DNA of 64,000 nt. Source: Polyangia bacterium (lineage in GTDB: Bacteria > Myxococcota_A > Polyangia > Nannocystales > Nannocystaceae). Of this stretch, positions 1 to 11,603 are shown one piece after another. The notes beneath the pieces were generated by a model. It made no database searches and had not been told where the DNA came from. It was given only the letters and a program-made list of their open reading frames with translations. The stretch is taken from contig JAUIKS010000020.1 in the NCBI GenBank assembly GCA_030430565.1, positions 1 through 64,000 on the forward strand, read 5' to 3'. The position numbers were made by a program, and so were the translations under genes. Numbering within the stretch: position 1 is the first letter of the stretch; the number at the start of each line of letters is the position of its first letter.

Positions 1-734
1 GATCTTGAATCCGTAGTGGCGCGCCAGCTCGCGGTAGCTGCGGTTGAGCACCGTCACGCGGTCCTTGCCGAACGCCGCGCGGATCACCGCCGCCTTCAGG
101 TTGTCGGGCACCATCACCTCGGGCACACCGCCAAACGCGGCGAACGCCTCGACATGGAGTTTGAGCCAGGTCGTGATCTTCTGGTCGAACACGATCTTGG
201 CGAACATGTGCCGCGAGTGGCCGAGCACCATCACGAACACGTAGGCCTTCCGCTCGCGCCGCTGACGCTGCCGAAGTCGACCTGCGCGGTGTGGCCGGCG
301 ATCGTCTCGACCGGGATGACGACCTCGCTCGCGGTCACCCCCTTGGCGTTCTTGAGCCGCGCGCACAGCCGCTTGAGCGCCGACAAGCTGCCCGTAAAGT
401 CCTCCTCCTGGAGGCGCAGCCGGTCGTAGATGGCCTTCGGTTTGGCGCCGTCGTCGAGCAGCGCCTGGACCTTCGTCGTCCATTTGGCCACGCTCGATTC
501 GTGCTGAACCGCCGGCCTGAACTCGCCGTGGGCCTCGACGGCCGCCTTCAGCACCTCGAGCGCTGGCAGGTCGTCGGCCGCGCCGGCGAGCAGCTCAGCG
601 CGCTCCAGAGCCACGCGGTAGCGCCGCTCCGTGTTCGGGCTCATCGTCAGCATTCGCGCGACCGCCCGTGGTCGCGTTCCCATGCGGTGTAGCCGCACCA
701 GTTCCTGCAGTCGGTGCATGTCGACTCGCTTCAT
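1..734 (-). pseudogene. istA: IS21-family transposase IstA remnant (frameshifted, cut by window edge)
   Basis: Reading the minus strand from an ATG at 734 gives an N-terminal helix-turn-helix region (RLHRMGTRPRAVARML) and then the start of a DDE catalytic core with the first Asp in AQVDFG. The frame then runs to a stop at 231. The rest of the core continues in another frame: ERKAYVFVMVLGHSRHMF, followed by the second Asp in PEVMVPDNLKAAV, and on to the window start. The usual linker between VDFG and the RKAYVFVMVL block is also short, so a small deletion with a frameshift near 240-265 is the simplest reading. This is IstA, the DNA-cutting transposase of IS21 elements, which works with the ATPase IstB; istB would lie beyond the left edge. 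An upstream in-frame ATG at 812 is possible but lies outside the family-like region. The gene is very probably inactive. Confidence 0.85.
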
Positions 735-840
735 CTGCGCCTCCGACGGCGGGGCATACCTCTCCTCCGCCGCGCGGACTTTCGTCGGCCGTCTTGACGG
801 CCGTCGGCGCACGCTTCCTGCTATCCTGTTCAGTTTTCGG

Positions 841-907
841 GATCAGCTCAGGCGAGCTGAGACGGATCAGTTCAGGCGAACTCGAGAGCGATCAGCTCAG
901 GCGAACT
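841..907. repeat. Three direct copies of an 18-bp repeat at the IS21 end
   Basis: The unit GATCAGYTCAGGCGARCT occurs at 841-858, 865-882 and 890-907, with starts 24 and 25 bp apart. It sits just upstream of the istA remnant. IS21-family ends carry short repeated transposase-binding sites, so this is probably the istA-side terminus of the element. The exact terminal dinucleotide and target duplication were not identified. Confidence 0.75.
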
Positions 908-936
908 CGTCCGCGAGCTCATAGCCCGGTCTGCAA

Positions 937-954
937 CAGTCGAAAGACCGACTG
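937..954. other. Small inverted repeat beyond the IS21 repeats
   Basis: CAGTCG at 937-942 and CGACTG at 949-954 form a perfect 6-bp stem with a 6-nt loop (AAAGAC). It lies between the IS21 terminal repeats and the IS66 scrap. It may be part of the element end or chance in GC-rich DNA. Confidence 0.3.
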
Positions 955-1010
955 CGACAGATAGCCACTGAGACACGCTGATTCTCATGAGATGTCCCTC
1001 ATAGCGACGG

Positions 1011-1165
1011 CCTCGAGTAGCGATTGAGGACATGTTTCTCTGGCGCGACGAGGACCCAGAAATGCCCCCGTCGGCAACGCTCCTTGGCCTGCACGAGCAC
1101 GCCGGTGGTGTCTGCGCGGAGGTTGGGCTGCTGCATCGCGTCGGTGTACATCTCGTCGACCCGAA
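1011..1165 (-). pseudogene. IS66-family transposase (TnpC) fragment
   Basis: The minus strand encodes about 50 residues that read like the start of the IS66 TnpC catalytic core. They include LRADTTGVLVQAKER and CRRGHFWVLVAPEKHVL, where the Asp of ADTTGVLV matches the first catalytic Asp of the family. An in-frame stop lies just upstream of the segment and another shortly after the last matching residues (NRYSRPSL then stop). No other part of TnpC or the accessory genes tnpA/tnpB is visible, so it is a dead scrap. It sits between the IS21 remnant and the truncated kinase, so repeated insertion and deletion have happened at this site. Confidence 0.75.
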
Positions 1166-1319
1166 CTCACGACGAATAACGCACGGCCCCAAACGGCCCC
1201 AACGACCCAGCGAAAATCGGCGTTGTAGCGCGTACTCGCAGGTTGGCACACGTGCAAAAAAGCGCTGGAATCTCGCCGATTTGGGTGTGGTCGGGTGTTC
1301 GGCGAGACCCAGCGCGTAG
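1166..1319. other. Unassigned junction between IS66 scrap and truncated kinase
   Basis: About 150 bp with no recognisable coding content on either strand. It ends exactly where the kinase reading frame becomes family-like (TTC codon at 1320, preceded by TAG at 1317-1319). It is probably the residue of a deletion joint. Confidence 0.5.
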
Positions 1320-3368
1320 TTCGCGTTCTGCGTCGCGCTGTGGGAGGGCGTCTTCGGCGAGCGGCCGTTCGCGGGGGAGACGGTCATGTCGCTGGCGATC
1401 GCGGCCTCGCAGGGGCAGCTGCAGGCGGCGCCGCGCGGCGTCGCGCCGGCGTGGCTGCAGCGCGCGTGTCGGAGGGGGATGTCCGCGGAGCCAGGTGATC
1501 GCTGGCCGGACATGCGCGCGCTGCTCGACGCGCTCCGACGGGGGCAGGCGCGGAGCCGGAGCCGTCGGTGGATCGCGGGCGCGGCCGCGATCGCGGCCTT
1601 GGCGGGCGGCCTGCTCGGCGCGCGGGCGCTCGAGCGCCGCGCCGTGATCGCGGCGTGCGTCGAGGACGGCGCGAGCGTGGAGGAGCTGTGGCCTGGGCGC
1701 GCCGAGGCGGTGCGCGCCGGGGTGCTCGGCAGCGAGCTGGCGTACGCCGCCGCGAGTCACGAGCGGCTCACGCCGTGGCTCGAGCGCTGGGCTGGGTCGT
1801 GGCGCGTCGCTCGTCAGCAGGCCTGCGAGCAGCACGAGCTCGCGCGCGAGACCTCGCCGGAGCTCTACGCCCGGTCGCGGAGCTGCCTCGAGGTCGCGCG
1901 CGCGCGTCTCGAGGGCCTCGTCGAGCAGCTCGAGCGGGGGGAGGCGCCGGCGATCCAGCGCGCGGTCGCGGTGGCGGCGGCGCTCCGCCCCCCTGGGGAG
2001 TGCCTCGAGCGCGCGCGGCTCGAGCGTGGCCGCTGGCCCGACGCGTCGCAGCGAGACGACGTGCTGGAGCTGCAGCGACGTCTCGCGAAGATCGCGGCGC
2101 ACGAGCACGCGGGCAGCTTCGAGCGCGGGCTGGAGTCCGCCGAGCTCGCGCTCGCCGACGCGACGGCGCTGGGGTGGGCGCCGATGACCGCGGCCGCGCG
2201 CCTGCGCGTGGGCGCGCTGCTGGAGCGCGCGGGGAAGTACGAGGAGGCAGCCCGGGAGCTCAAGCGCGCCTACCTCGACGCCGGTCGCGTGGGCGCGGAC
2301 GCGACCGCCGCCGACGCCGCGCTCGCGCTCTCGTACACGCTGGGGAGCCTCGCGCGGCACGAGGAGGGGCTCGCGTGGGGGGAGCACGCCGAGATGATGA
2401 TCGACCGGCTCGGCGAGCGCGAGCAGCTGCGCGGCGCGGAGCTGCTGCACAACCTGGGGACGCTGCGGTGGATCCGATCGGAGTACCGTGAGGCGCTCGA
2501 GCTGTTTCAGGAGGCGCTCGCGCTGCGCGAGTCGCTCCTCAGCGCGGAGCACCCGCTGCTCGGGAGCTCGCTGAGCACGATCGGGACAACCTACCACCTG
2601 CTCGGCGAGACGCGCCGCGCGATCGAGCACGCCGATCGGGCGCTGGCGATCTTCGAACGGGTGTTCGGTCCGAGTCACCCGAACGTCGCGAACGTCCTCA
2701 ACAACCGGGGCAATTTTTTCATCGGGATCGAGGAGTTTGACGCCGCGATCCAGAGCATCGAGCGCGCGCTCGAGATCCGCGAGGCCGCGCTCGGTCGCGA
2801 GCACCCCGACACGCTGGGCTCCATCAACAGCCTCGGGACCGCGCACTTCTACCTCGAGCGCTACGACGAGGCGCACCGGCTGTGGAGCGAGGTGCTGCAG
2901 GGGTCGTTGAAGAGCGTCGGGCCGGAGCACCCAGACACCGCCGGCGTGTACCAAAACCTCGGCAACGTCGAGCGCGAGCGCGGGGCGCTGGAGGCCGCGC
3001 GCGCGCACCACGCCCGCGCGCTCGAGATCTTCGAGCGCACGCTCGGCGCGGACCATGTGGTGGTCGCGGGCGTGCTCAACGACCTCGGCTTGACGCACGA
3101 CCTCACCGGGGCGCACGCCGAGGCGGTGAAGGTCTACGAGCGGGCGCTGTCGATCTACGAGCGTCACGCGGGCGACGCCCCCAACAAGTACCGACTCCAG
3201 TTCACGCTGGCCAGGAGCCTGCTCGCGCAGGGGGAGCGCGCGCGGGCGCTGGCGGTCGCGCGCGAGTCCCTGGCGGGCTGGCGGGCGCTCGACGACGGGA
3301 CCTACGACGCGAAGCTCCGCGAGCTAGAGCGGTGGATCGCCGCGCACGAGGACCAGGAGGTCGACTGA
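1320..3368 (+). pseudogene. 5'-truncated TPR Ser/Thr protein kinase (catalytic region missing)
   Basis: The frame opens at 1320 with FAFCVALWEGVFGERPFAGE, which is the middle of a kinase C-lobe (the block after SDQ in the intact relatives of this window). Then come the end of the C-lobe (RWPDMRALLDALRR), a transmembrane stretch (about AAAIAALAGGLLGARAL), a Cys-containing middle region and a long run of TPR repeats ending at 3368. The glycine loop, VAIK lysine, HRD and DFG motifs that should lie upstream are absent; IS21 and IS66 debris is found there instead. If translation starts at the internal ATG at 1386, a 660-residue membrane-anchored TPR protein could still be made. It cannot be an active kinase. 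Confidence 0.85.
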
Positions 3369-3457
3369 GGCGTAGCGGGCTGGCGTGTCGATTTTTTTTT
3401 CTTCGGGGGGGATCGATGGCGGCGGTGATGTGACCTGTCGTGCGAAGAGGCAACCCG

Positions 3458-3943
3458 ATGAACAAGACCCGAATCCTGCGCCCCGCGATCATCCTCTCGC
3501 TCACGCTCGCTAGCGCGACCGCGCTCGCGGCGTCCGTGATCTTGCAGCACCCCGGCGCGAAGTGTGTGACGGCGGACGACGGCCCCGCGCTCACCGTCCG
3601 CAACTACGGGCAGGCGTACAACGACTCAGATGAGTGGGTCACCGCGATCTGCCCGGTCGAGCGCCCGCTGAGCCCTACGCACAAGCACTTCAGCGGGAAG
3701 GTCTTCGTCAGCGGCGGAGACCCGGAGAACCCGGTGTGCTGCCGCGCGATCAGCAAGAACGCCCTCGGGGCCGTGAAGAAGGCGGACTGGAGCTGCAACG
3801 TCTGGGCTGATGGGGGCGCCGACCCCGACGTGTTGAATCCCAGCGGGCTCACCGACCCCTACACCTACAGCGCGTTCGCGTTTGAGTGCACCATGCCGCC
3901 GGACAGCCGGATCAAGTCCTACCGCAGCAACTTCTCGGAGTAG
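3458..3943 (+). CDS. Secreted hypothetical protein
   Basis: The ATG at 3458 is chosen because GAAGAGG (3444-3450) lies at good ribosome-binding distance and because the protein then begins with a textbook signal peptide: MNKTR, a hydrophobic stretch, and ATALAAS as a likely signal-peptidase I site near residue 25. The mature part is about 135 residues with several Cys, including a CC pair (NPVCCRAI) and a C-N-V-W segment. That fits a small disulphide-bonded exported protein. I do not recognise a domain family. It stands alone between the truncated kinase and the ATP-grasp fragment. An upstream in-frame GTG at 3440 would only add six residues ahead of the signal peptide. Confidence 0.75.
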   Translation: MNKTRILRPAIILSLTLASATALAASVILQHPGAKCVTADDGPALTVRNYGQAYNDSDEWVTAICPVERPLSPTHKHFSGKVFVSGGDPENPVCCRAISKNALGAVKKADWSCNVWADGGADPDVLNPSGLTDPYTYSAFAFECTMPPDSRIKSYRSNFSE

Positions 3944-3994
3944 GGGCGCGCCACTACTCCGACGCGCGCCTCGAGGCTTCGATATAGTCGAGGT

Positions 3995-4339
3995 GTGCTG
4001 TGGGTGATCAACGAGCGCTTCGGCGAAGAGACGAGCGTTCGCCCGACGATCCTGGCGTGCGGCTACTACTGGAGCGGCGAGGACGAGCTGAGCGCGCTGC
4101 GGGCGGACGAGGAGCGCGAGGTGAGGGCGCTCGCGCAAGCGGCCGCGGCGGCGATCGAGGTGCCGTCCCTGATCGTCGACATCGGGCAGCGCGAGGACGG
4201 GCGGTGGATCGTGATCGAGTGCGGTGACCCCCAGTCCTGCGGCTTCGGACATGTACCGGTCGAGGCGCTCGTCGCCGCGCTGATCGCTGCGGTCGCTCGC
4301 GCGGAGCCGCGCGTGCTCGCGCCCGGGGGCGACGCGTGA
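3995..4339 (+). CDS. ATP-grasp (R2K-like) C-terminal fragment
   Basis: A 114-residue frame starting at GTG 3995. The pattern TILACGYYWSGED ... SLIVDIGQREDGRWIVIECGD matches the C-terminal part of R2K-clade ATP-grasp proteins, with the Asp of VDIG and Glu of VIECGD at the usual metal/ATP positions. The N-terminal ATP-grasp portion is missing, and a stop at 3941-3943 leaves no room for it upstream. It may be a decayed gene or a minimal domain. Its stop overlaps the start of the next gene (GTGA, 4336-4339), so the two are probably translated together. Function is unknown; the family forms peptide-like bonds using ATP. Confidence 0.55.
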   Translation: MLWVINERFGEETSVRPTILACGYYWSGEDELSALRADEEREVRALAQAAAAAIEVPSLIVDIGQREDGRWIVIECGDPQSCGFGHVPVEALVAALIAAVARAEPRVLAPGGDA

Positions 4340-4851
4340 CGGCGATCGAGACCGCGCGGCTGGTGCTGCGCCCGCTCGCCGCGGAGGATGTTGACGCGCT
4401 GCACGGGATGATCCAGGTCGAGCCTGTGCGTCGTTACCTCTGCGACGGCGAGCTGCTGCCGCGCGCGTCGGTGGAGGGCTGGCGCGCGGCGAGCGAGGCG
4501 CTGTTTCGGCGGGCCGGGGTTGGGCTGTGGTGTGTTCGTGAGCGCGGGCGGGAGCCGCTCGTCGGTTTCACGGGCTTCGCCGAGTTCTACGAGCCTCCGG
4601 CGCTAGAGCTGATCTTCGCGCTGGCGCCGAGCTGCTGGGGTCGCGGCTACGCCGTCGAGATGGCGCGCGCCGCGATCGCGCAGGGGTTTACGCGCGCTGG
4701 CTTGACGACGATCCGCGCGAGCACGGATGAGCCCAACGCGGCGTCAATTCGCGTGATGGCGCGGCTCGGGATGCTCGCGGCGGGGGGGAGCCCGGGGCCC
4801 AAGTGGCGACAGCTCCACTACGAGCTCCCGCGCGCGCGCTGGCGGCGGTGA
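4336..4851 (+). CDS. GNAT-family N-acetyltransferase (RimJ/RimL type)
   Basis: A 171-residue protein that begins TARLVLRPLAAEDVDAL, the typical N-terminus of RimJ/RimL-like GNAT enzymes. It has the acetyl-CoA-binding block (CWGRGYAVEMARAAI, about residues 94-109) and the later NAASIRVMARLGM helix (about 136-148). Such enzymes transfer an acetyl group from acetyl-CoA to protein N-termini or small amines; the substrate cannot be told from sequence. The GTG start overlaps the stop of the preceding ATP-grasp fragment by 4 bp, which indicates translational coupling. Length is normal for the family. Confidence 0.88.
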   Translation: MTAIETARLVLRPLAAEDVDALHGMIQVEPVRRYLCDGELLPRASVEGWRAASEALFRRAGVGLWCVRERGREPLVGFTGFAEFYEPPALELIFALAPSCWGRGYAVEMARAAIAQGFTRAGLTTIRASTDEPNAASIRVMARLGMLAAGGSPGPKWRQLHYELPRARWRR

Positions 4852-4862
4852 AGATCCACGTT

Positions 4863-4880
4863 CGCGCGAGGGCTCGCGCG
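4863..4880 (+). terminator. Possible hairpin terminator after the acetyltransferase
   Basis: CGCGCGAG at 4863-4870 is the reverse complement of CTCGCGCG at 4873-4880, twelve bases after the stop codon. Allowing a realistic loop leaves at least a 6-bp GC stem. There is no T run, so it may be a weak terminator or just GC-rich symmetry. Confidence 0.35.
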
Positions 4881-5321
4881 GCTGCCGTCCGCCCTCGGCC
4901 CCGTTTGGCAAAGCTGTCCGATCCGTCATGCGAGGGGGCGCTCGGGCGCCGTCGCGGCGACTCGCGAGAACCGCTACCTACGAACCAGGTGACGCGGATC
5001 CGTCAGGCGCGCGATGTGTCCCAACTCTCGATCTCCGCGACGACGGCGCGGCGCCGCGAGGTTGGTGTTCGGCGACGGAGCGCGGGTGTCGCGGCGCTCG
5101 CCGACGCCGGGCCTGAACTCACCCCGTGTCGTGGGCTCTGAACACGCGGACAACGAGCGACTTGAGCGTCTCCTCGTCAGGCTCGACGCTTGCGCACATC
5201 CGCGCTGTCAGCTACGGCCGCGAACAGATTTTCTCGCGCCGCCCCACGAAGCCGACGCCGCGCGTGCGATCCTCGGCGCGTGTTGAGAGGGGATCACGGC
5301 GCCGCCGTCGACCGCGAGGGC
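4881..5321. other. Intergenic region before the pseudokinase
   Basis: About 440 bp with only short overlapping frames of arginine-rich composition, which is the usual look of non-coding GC-rich DNA. No promoter, repeat or RNA gene was recognised. The frame of the downstream gene stays open back to an ATG at 5190, but those residues do not look like a conserved N-terminus. Confidence 0.5.
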
Positions 5322-7886
5322 GTGACCGCGACGAGCGTCGGGCGCTACACGATCCTCCGGATCCTCCGCTCACGACCCACGAGTCAGCTCATCGTGGGCT
5401 TTGATTCCAGCCTCGATCGGAAGGTCGCCATCAAAGTCCTGCGCCCAGGGAGCGTTGAGGGCGAGCGCACGCTCCGCGCGGCCCAGGCGCTCGCCAAGAT
5501 CACGCACCCGAACCTCACGCGGGTGTTTGAGATCGGCGAGCACGAGGGGCAGCCCTTCATCGCCACCGAGTACGTCGACGGCGCTGACCTCCGAACCTGG
5601 CTGCGCGCGCGGAGCAGGCGCTGGTTCGAGATCGTCGGCGTCGTCGTCGCGGCGGGTCGAGGTCTCGCGGCCGCGCAGGCGCTCGGCCTGCTTCATCTCG
5701 AAATCAGGCCGGAGAGCATCCTCGTCACAGCGGACGCCCGGGTCCTGCTCACCGGTGTCGTGATCGACGGCGCCCACGCTCGCAGCGAACACGCGCAGCG
5801 CGAGCGCGATCAGGGGCGCGATAGTTACATGTCACCCGAGCAACTTCGGGGAGAACCTCTCGACGAGCGCAGCGATCAATTCAGCCTCTGCGTCACGCTC
5901 TACGAGTCGCTCTATGACCAGCACCCGTTCGCGTCGGAGCGCGCGCGGCTCCTGTCCGGCGACCTCCTCGCGCCCCCAGCCGCCCGCGGCGTACCGCGCC
6001 GGGTCGAGCGCGCGCTCCGCCGCGGGCTCGCGAGGGCGCCCGATGAACGCTGGTGTTCGCTCGGCGCGCTGCTCGACGCGCTCGAGCGTGAGCCCGCGCG
6101 ACGCCGCCGAGGCCTCGCCGGCGCCGGGCTGCTCACCTTCCTGACCGCAGGGACAGGGTACACAATAGCGACCGTCGAGCGCGCGTCGGTCGTCCGCTGC
6201 GGCGACGCTATCGAGGAGCTCGCGTCGATCTGGAACGACGACCGTCGCGCGCGCATACGGGCCGCGCTGCGAGCGACCGACACGCCGCTCGTCGAGGACA
6301 CGCTGCCGCGCGTTGAGGCCGTCATCGACCGATACACAGACGCCTGGACCGAGCTGCGCGCGCGCGCCTGTGAGGAGCACCAGCGCGAGGCGCTGCCCTC
6401 ACGCGTCTACGAGCTGTCCAAGAGCTGCCTCGCGCGACGCCAGGCCGACCTCGACGCGCTGCTCGACGTCCTGACCGAGGCCGCGCCTGGCACCGTCGAG
6501 AACGCGGTCACGGCCGCCTTCAACCTCCCGCGGGTGGCGACCTGCGCCGACGCCGAGTCGCTGCTCGCCGCGACGCCGCCGCCTGCGAACCCCAGCGCCG
6601 CCCGCGAGGTCGAGGCGCTCCGCGCTGAGCTCAGCCGCGTTGAGGCGCTCGAGGGCGCGGGGCGCTACGACGATGGCCTCGCGCTGCTCGAGACGCTCGC
6701 GCCGCGGGTAAACGAGCTGGCCTACGCGCCGTTGAGCGTCGCGCACCTCCTCGGCCGCGGCACCATGCTGCTCTGGATCGGACGATTCGAGGAGGCCGAG
6801 CGCGTGCTCGCGGACGCCTACCTCGCGGCCATCCGCGCGCACGAGGACGCGCTCGCGGGCGAGGCGCTCGCGCAGCGCATATTCGTCGTCGGGCAATTGG
6901 GGCGCAGCCAGCAGGCGCTGGCGTGGTACCCCGAGGCCACCGCGTGGGCAGGCGACGACGACCGCGAGCTGCGGGCGCTCATCCTGAACAACACCGCGAC
7001 GATCGAAGCCGACGTAGGGCACCTCGCGCGGGGGAGCGCCATGGTCCGCGAGTCATCTGCGCTGTGGACGGAACTCCACGGGGAGACTCACCCGCAAGCG
7101 ATCTTCTCATTCGCGAACCTCGCCGAGTTCCTCGCCCGTCAGGGGCGCTGCGACGAGGCGCTCGATATCCTCGACACCGCGCTCGCGCGGCTCGAGCAGA
7201 CCTTTGGGAGTGAGCACTACGCGATCGAGCTCAACAGGAGCAACCGCTGCGAGTACCTCGCATGCGCCGGTGATCTCTCGGTTGCGGTCGAGTGCTTCAA
7301 TGAGCCCATCCGCGAACTCCTGAGCGGTGGTGGCACGACCCGGTACTGGCTCGATGGGCTGGCGAGCGTCGCTATCCTCGTCCACCGCGCCCGCGGCGAT
7401 GTCGAACGCGCCGTCGCGCTCGCCGACGAGATCATCCGCTCGCTCCCCGAGGACAGGCACTCGTGGCTGCACGCGAGCGCGCTTCAGCAGCTCGGCGAGC
7501 TCGCGCTCGTCGACGCTGATCTCGAGCGCGCGAGCGAGCTCCTGCGTGAGAGCGCGACGCTGCAAGTGGACGCCGCGCCCACCGACGCGCTTCGGCTCCA
7601 AACCGAGACCGACCTCGCCACGCTCGCCTTCGCGCGCGGACACGTGGACGACGCCCACGCCCGCGCGCTCGAGCTCATCGAGCGTGGTGAGGCGAGCCAC
7701 GCCGAGCAGCCGTGGCTCGTCGCGCCCGCGCGCTTCCTGCTCGCCCGCGTCAAGGCGAGCGCCGGCGAGCGCGACGCCGCGCTTGCGCTCGCCGAGCGAG
7801 CCGACGCCGATCTCGTCCGCTCCGGGCACATCCGCGACTACCTGCGCGCAGAGCTCCAGGCGTGGCGAGCCGGCGCAGCTCAGTGA
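5322..7886 (+). CDS. TPR-containing Ser/Thr pseudokinase, membrane anchored
   Basis: From GTG 5322 the protein has about 854 residues: kinase fold (about 8-285), a membrane segment (about 300-320) and a C-terminal TPR region. The VAIK lysine is kept (K38) and so is the YMSPEQL block. The catalytic sites are not. The HRD-equivalent reads HLE (125-127), the following Lys is Arg129, the Asn is Ser132, the DFG position reads TGV (144-146), the helix-C Glu is Ala, and the glycine loop lacks its glycines. The intact paralogue at 23492-26251 reads HLDLKPDN and DFG at these places. Phosphotransfer is therefore unlikely; a scaffold or ATP-sensing role is inferred. The gene body is otherwise well kept, which argues against simple decay. 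Alternative starts are GTG 5280 and ATG 5190; a GAGGG just before 5322 is the reason for my choice. Confidence 0.85.
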   Translation: MTATSVGRYTILRILRSRPTSQLIVGFDSSLDRKVAIKVLRPGSVEGERTLRAAQALAKITHPNLTRVFEIGEHEGQPFIATEYVDGADLRTWLRARSRRWFEIVGVVVAAGRGLAAAQALGLLHLEIRPESILVTADARVLLTGVVIDGAHARSEHAQRERDQGRDSYMSPEQLRGEPLDERSDQFSLCVTLYESLYDQHPFASERARLLSGDLLAPPAARGVPRRVERALRRGLARAPDERWCSLGALLDALEREPARRRRGLAGAGLLTFLTAGTGYTIATVERASVVRCGDAIEELASIWNDDRRARIRAALRATDTPLVEDTLPRVEAVIDRYTDAWTELRARACEEHQREALPSRVYELSKSCLARRQADLDALLDVLTEAAPGTVENAVTAAFNLPRVATCADAESLLAATPPPANPSAAREVEALRAELSRVEALEGAGRYDDGLALLETLAPRVNELAYAPLSVAHLLGRGTMLLWIGRFEEAERVLADAYLAAIRAHEDALAGEALAQRIFVVGQLGRSQQALAWYPEATAWAGDDDRELRALILNNTATIEADVGHLARGSAMVRESSALWTELHGETHPQAIFSFANLAEFLARQGRCDEALDILDTALARLEQTFGSEHYAIELNRSNRCEYLACAGDLSVAVECFNEPIRELLSGGGTTRYWLDGLASVAILVHRARGDVERAVALADEIIRSLPEDRHSWLHASALQQLGELALVDADLERASELLRESATLQVDAAPTDALRLQTETDLATLAFARGHVDDAHARALELIERGEASHAEQPWLVAPARFLLARVKASAGERDAALALAERADADLVRSGHIRDYLRAELQAWRAGAAQ

Positions 7887-7934
7887 GCTCGCAACCGTCG
7901 CGCCGTCATCAGCGGCGACGGTAGCGAGCTCACT
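7882..7934. terminator. Strong bidirectional hairpin between convergent genes
   Basis: AGTGAGCTCGC (7882-7892) pairs with GCGAGCTCACT (7924-7934), and ACCGTCGC (7894-7901) pairs with GCGACGGT (7915-7922). Only one A/A mismatch interrupts the 20-position stem; the loop is 13 nt. The pseudokinase stop codon (7884-7886) lies inside the left arm. The position between two convergent genes fits a shared transcription terminator, although no T run follows. Confidence 0.75.
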
Positions 7935-7992
7935 CGGCGGCCGGTCGATACGGCGGCGGCCCAGCGCCGGCTGAACGCCGGGCGTATCGTCG

Positions 7993-9272
7993 TCACAGGA
8001 CCATCCACGGGTGACTCTCGAGCGCGCTGGATGGCTCGGGTCGATGCTCGACGGTCTGTCGCGGCGTGGCGCGGACCGGTGGGCGCGCGGTCGCGATCGT
8101 ATGGCGCTCGGGCCCGGCGCAGCGCAGCTCGAACACCGCGACCTCCTCGCGCTTGCCCTTGACGCGGACCTCGTCGAGGAGGCGACAGTCGTAGCGCTCG
8201 ACGTGCTCGACGGCGGCGAGCGTCTGGCCGCTGATGACCACGGGCGTCTTGTAGCGCTTCGTCAGGGTCTCGAGACGCGCGGCGAGGTTGACCGCGTCGG
8301 AGATCACCGTGCCCTGCAGGCGCTCCTCCTCGCCGACGATCCCGAGCATCAGCTCGCCGGTGTGGATGCCGATGCCGGCCTCGATCTGGGGGCGCGAGAC
8401 GGCCTCGGCGTTGAAGCGATCGAGCGCGGCGCGCATGGCGATGGCGGCGTCGAGCGCGTCGGCGGCCTCGCCGGGGAACAGCGCCATGATCCCGTCCCCG
8501 ATGTACTTGTCGATGAAGCCGTTGTGCTCGCGGATCACGGGGCTGATGCAGCGCAGGTAGTCGTTGATAAACGCGAAGCTGTCGGCGGGGCTCATGGACT
8601 CGGAGAGCTGCGTGAACGAGCGAATATCCGAGAACAGCACGGTCATCGACAGCTGGACCTGGTCGCCCAGCGCGACCTCGGTCGCGCGCGCGCGCGAGAG
8701 CAGCTGCAGGAACTGAAGCGGGACGAAGCGCTCGAACGCCCGGTTCGTCGCCTGGAGCTCGCGGTTCGCCTGGAGGCGCTCGCGGTTCTCGGCGGCGAGC
8801 GTCGCGTTCGCGCGCGCGAGCGCCTCCGTCCGCTCCTGGACGCGTCGCTCGAGATCCTCGTTCGCGCGGACGAGGCGGCGCTGGAGCTCGCGCAGGGTCA
8901 GGTGCGTCCGCACGCGCGACAGCACCTCCTGGTGCTGCAGCGGCTTGGTGATGTAGTCGACCGCGCCGAGGTTGAAGCCGCGCACCTTGTCGGAGATCGC
9001 GGACAGCGCGGTCATGAAGATGATCGGGATCTCGCGCAGCGCCTCGACCTGCTTGAGGCGCTGACAGGTCTCGAAGCCGTCGAGGCCGGGGAGCATCACG
9101 TCGAGCAGGATCAGGTCGGGGGCGACGATCTCGGCCTGCTCGAGCGCGCCTGCGCCGTCGAGCGCGACCAGCACCTCGAGGCCGTCGCCCTCCAGCAGCT
9201 CGATCATGACCTCGAGGTTGGTGGGGTTGTCGTCCACGACGAGGACGGTGTGTTGGGACTCGTGGCTCTCCA

Positions 9273-9273
<1 letters not shown>
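7993..9273 (-). CDS. Response regulator-adenylate cyclase (class IIIb type)
   Basis: The ATG at 9273 is used because it overlaps the TGA of the upstream histidine kinase gene (TGATG) and starts right before the receiver fold. The 426-residue protein has a REC domain (about 8-125, phospho-Asp58 in LILLDVM, Lys110), a long coiled coil (about 130-185) and a class III cyclase domain (about 205-385). Metal Asp residues are D216 (FSDIRSFT) and D260 (KYIGDGIMALF). The base-specificity pair is K256 and T322, with N329 and R333 completing the site. A Lys/Thr pair is the class IIIb signature seen in bicarbonate-responsive adenylate cyclases such as Spirulina CyaC. It probably makes cAMP in the cytoplasm when phosphorylated by its partner kinase. 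Confidence 0.9.

Positions 9274-11603
<2,330 letters not shown>

Noticed and set aside
1167..3167. A 666-codon open frame on the minus strand across the truncated kinase
   Set aside because: It is antisense to a clear TPR-coding frame, is dominated by Arg, Leu and Pro, and shows no domain; a GC-codon-bias shadow.
3385..3400. Run of T after the truncated kinase taken as an intrinsic terminator
   Set aside because: No stable hairpin precedes it within a reasonable distance, so I do not call a terminator.
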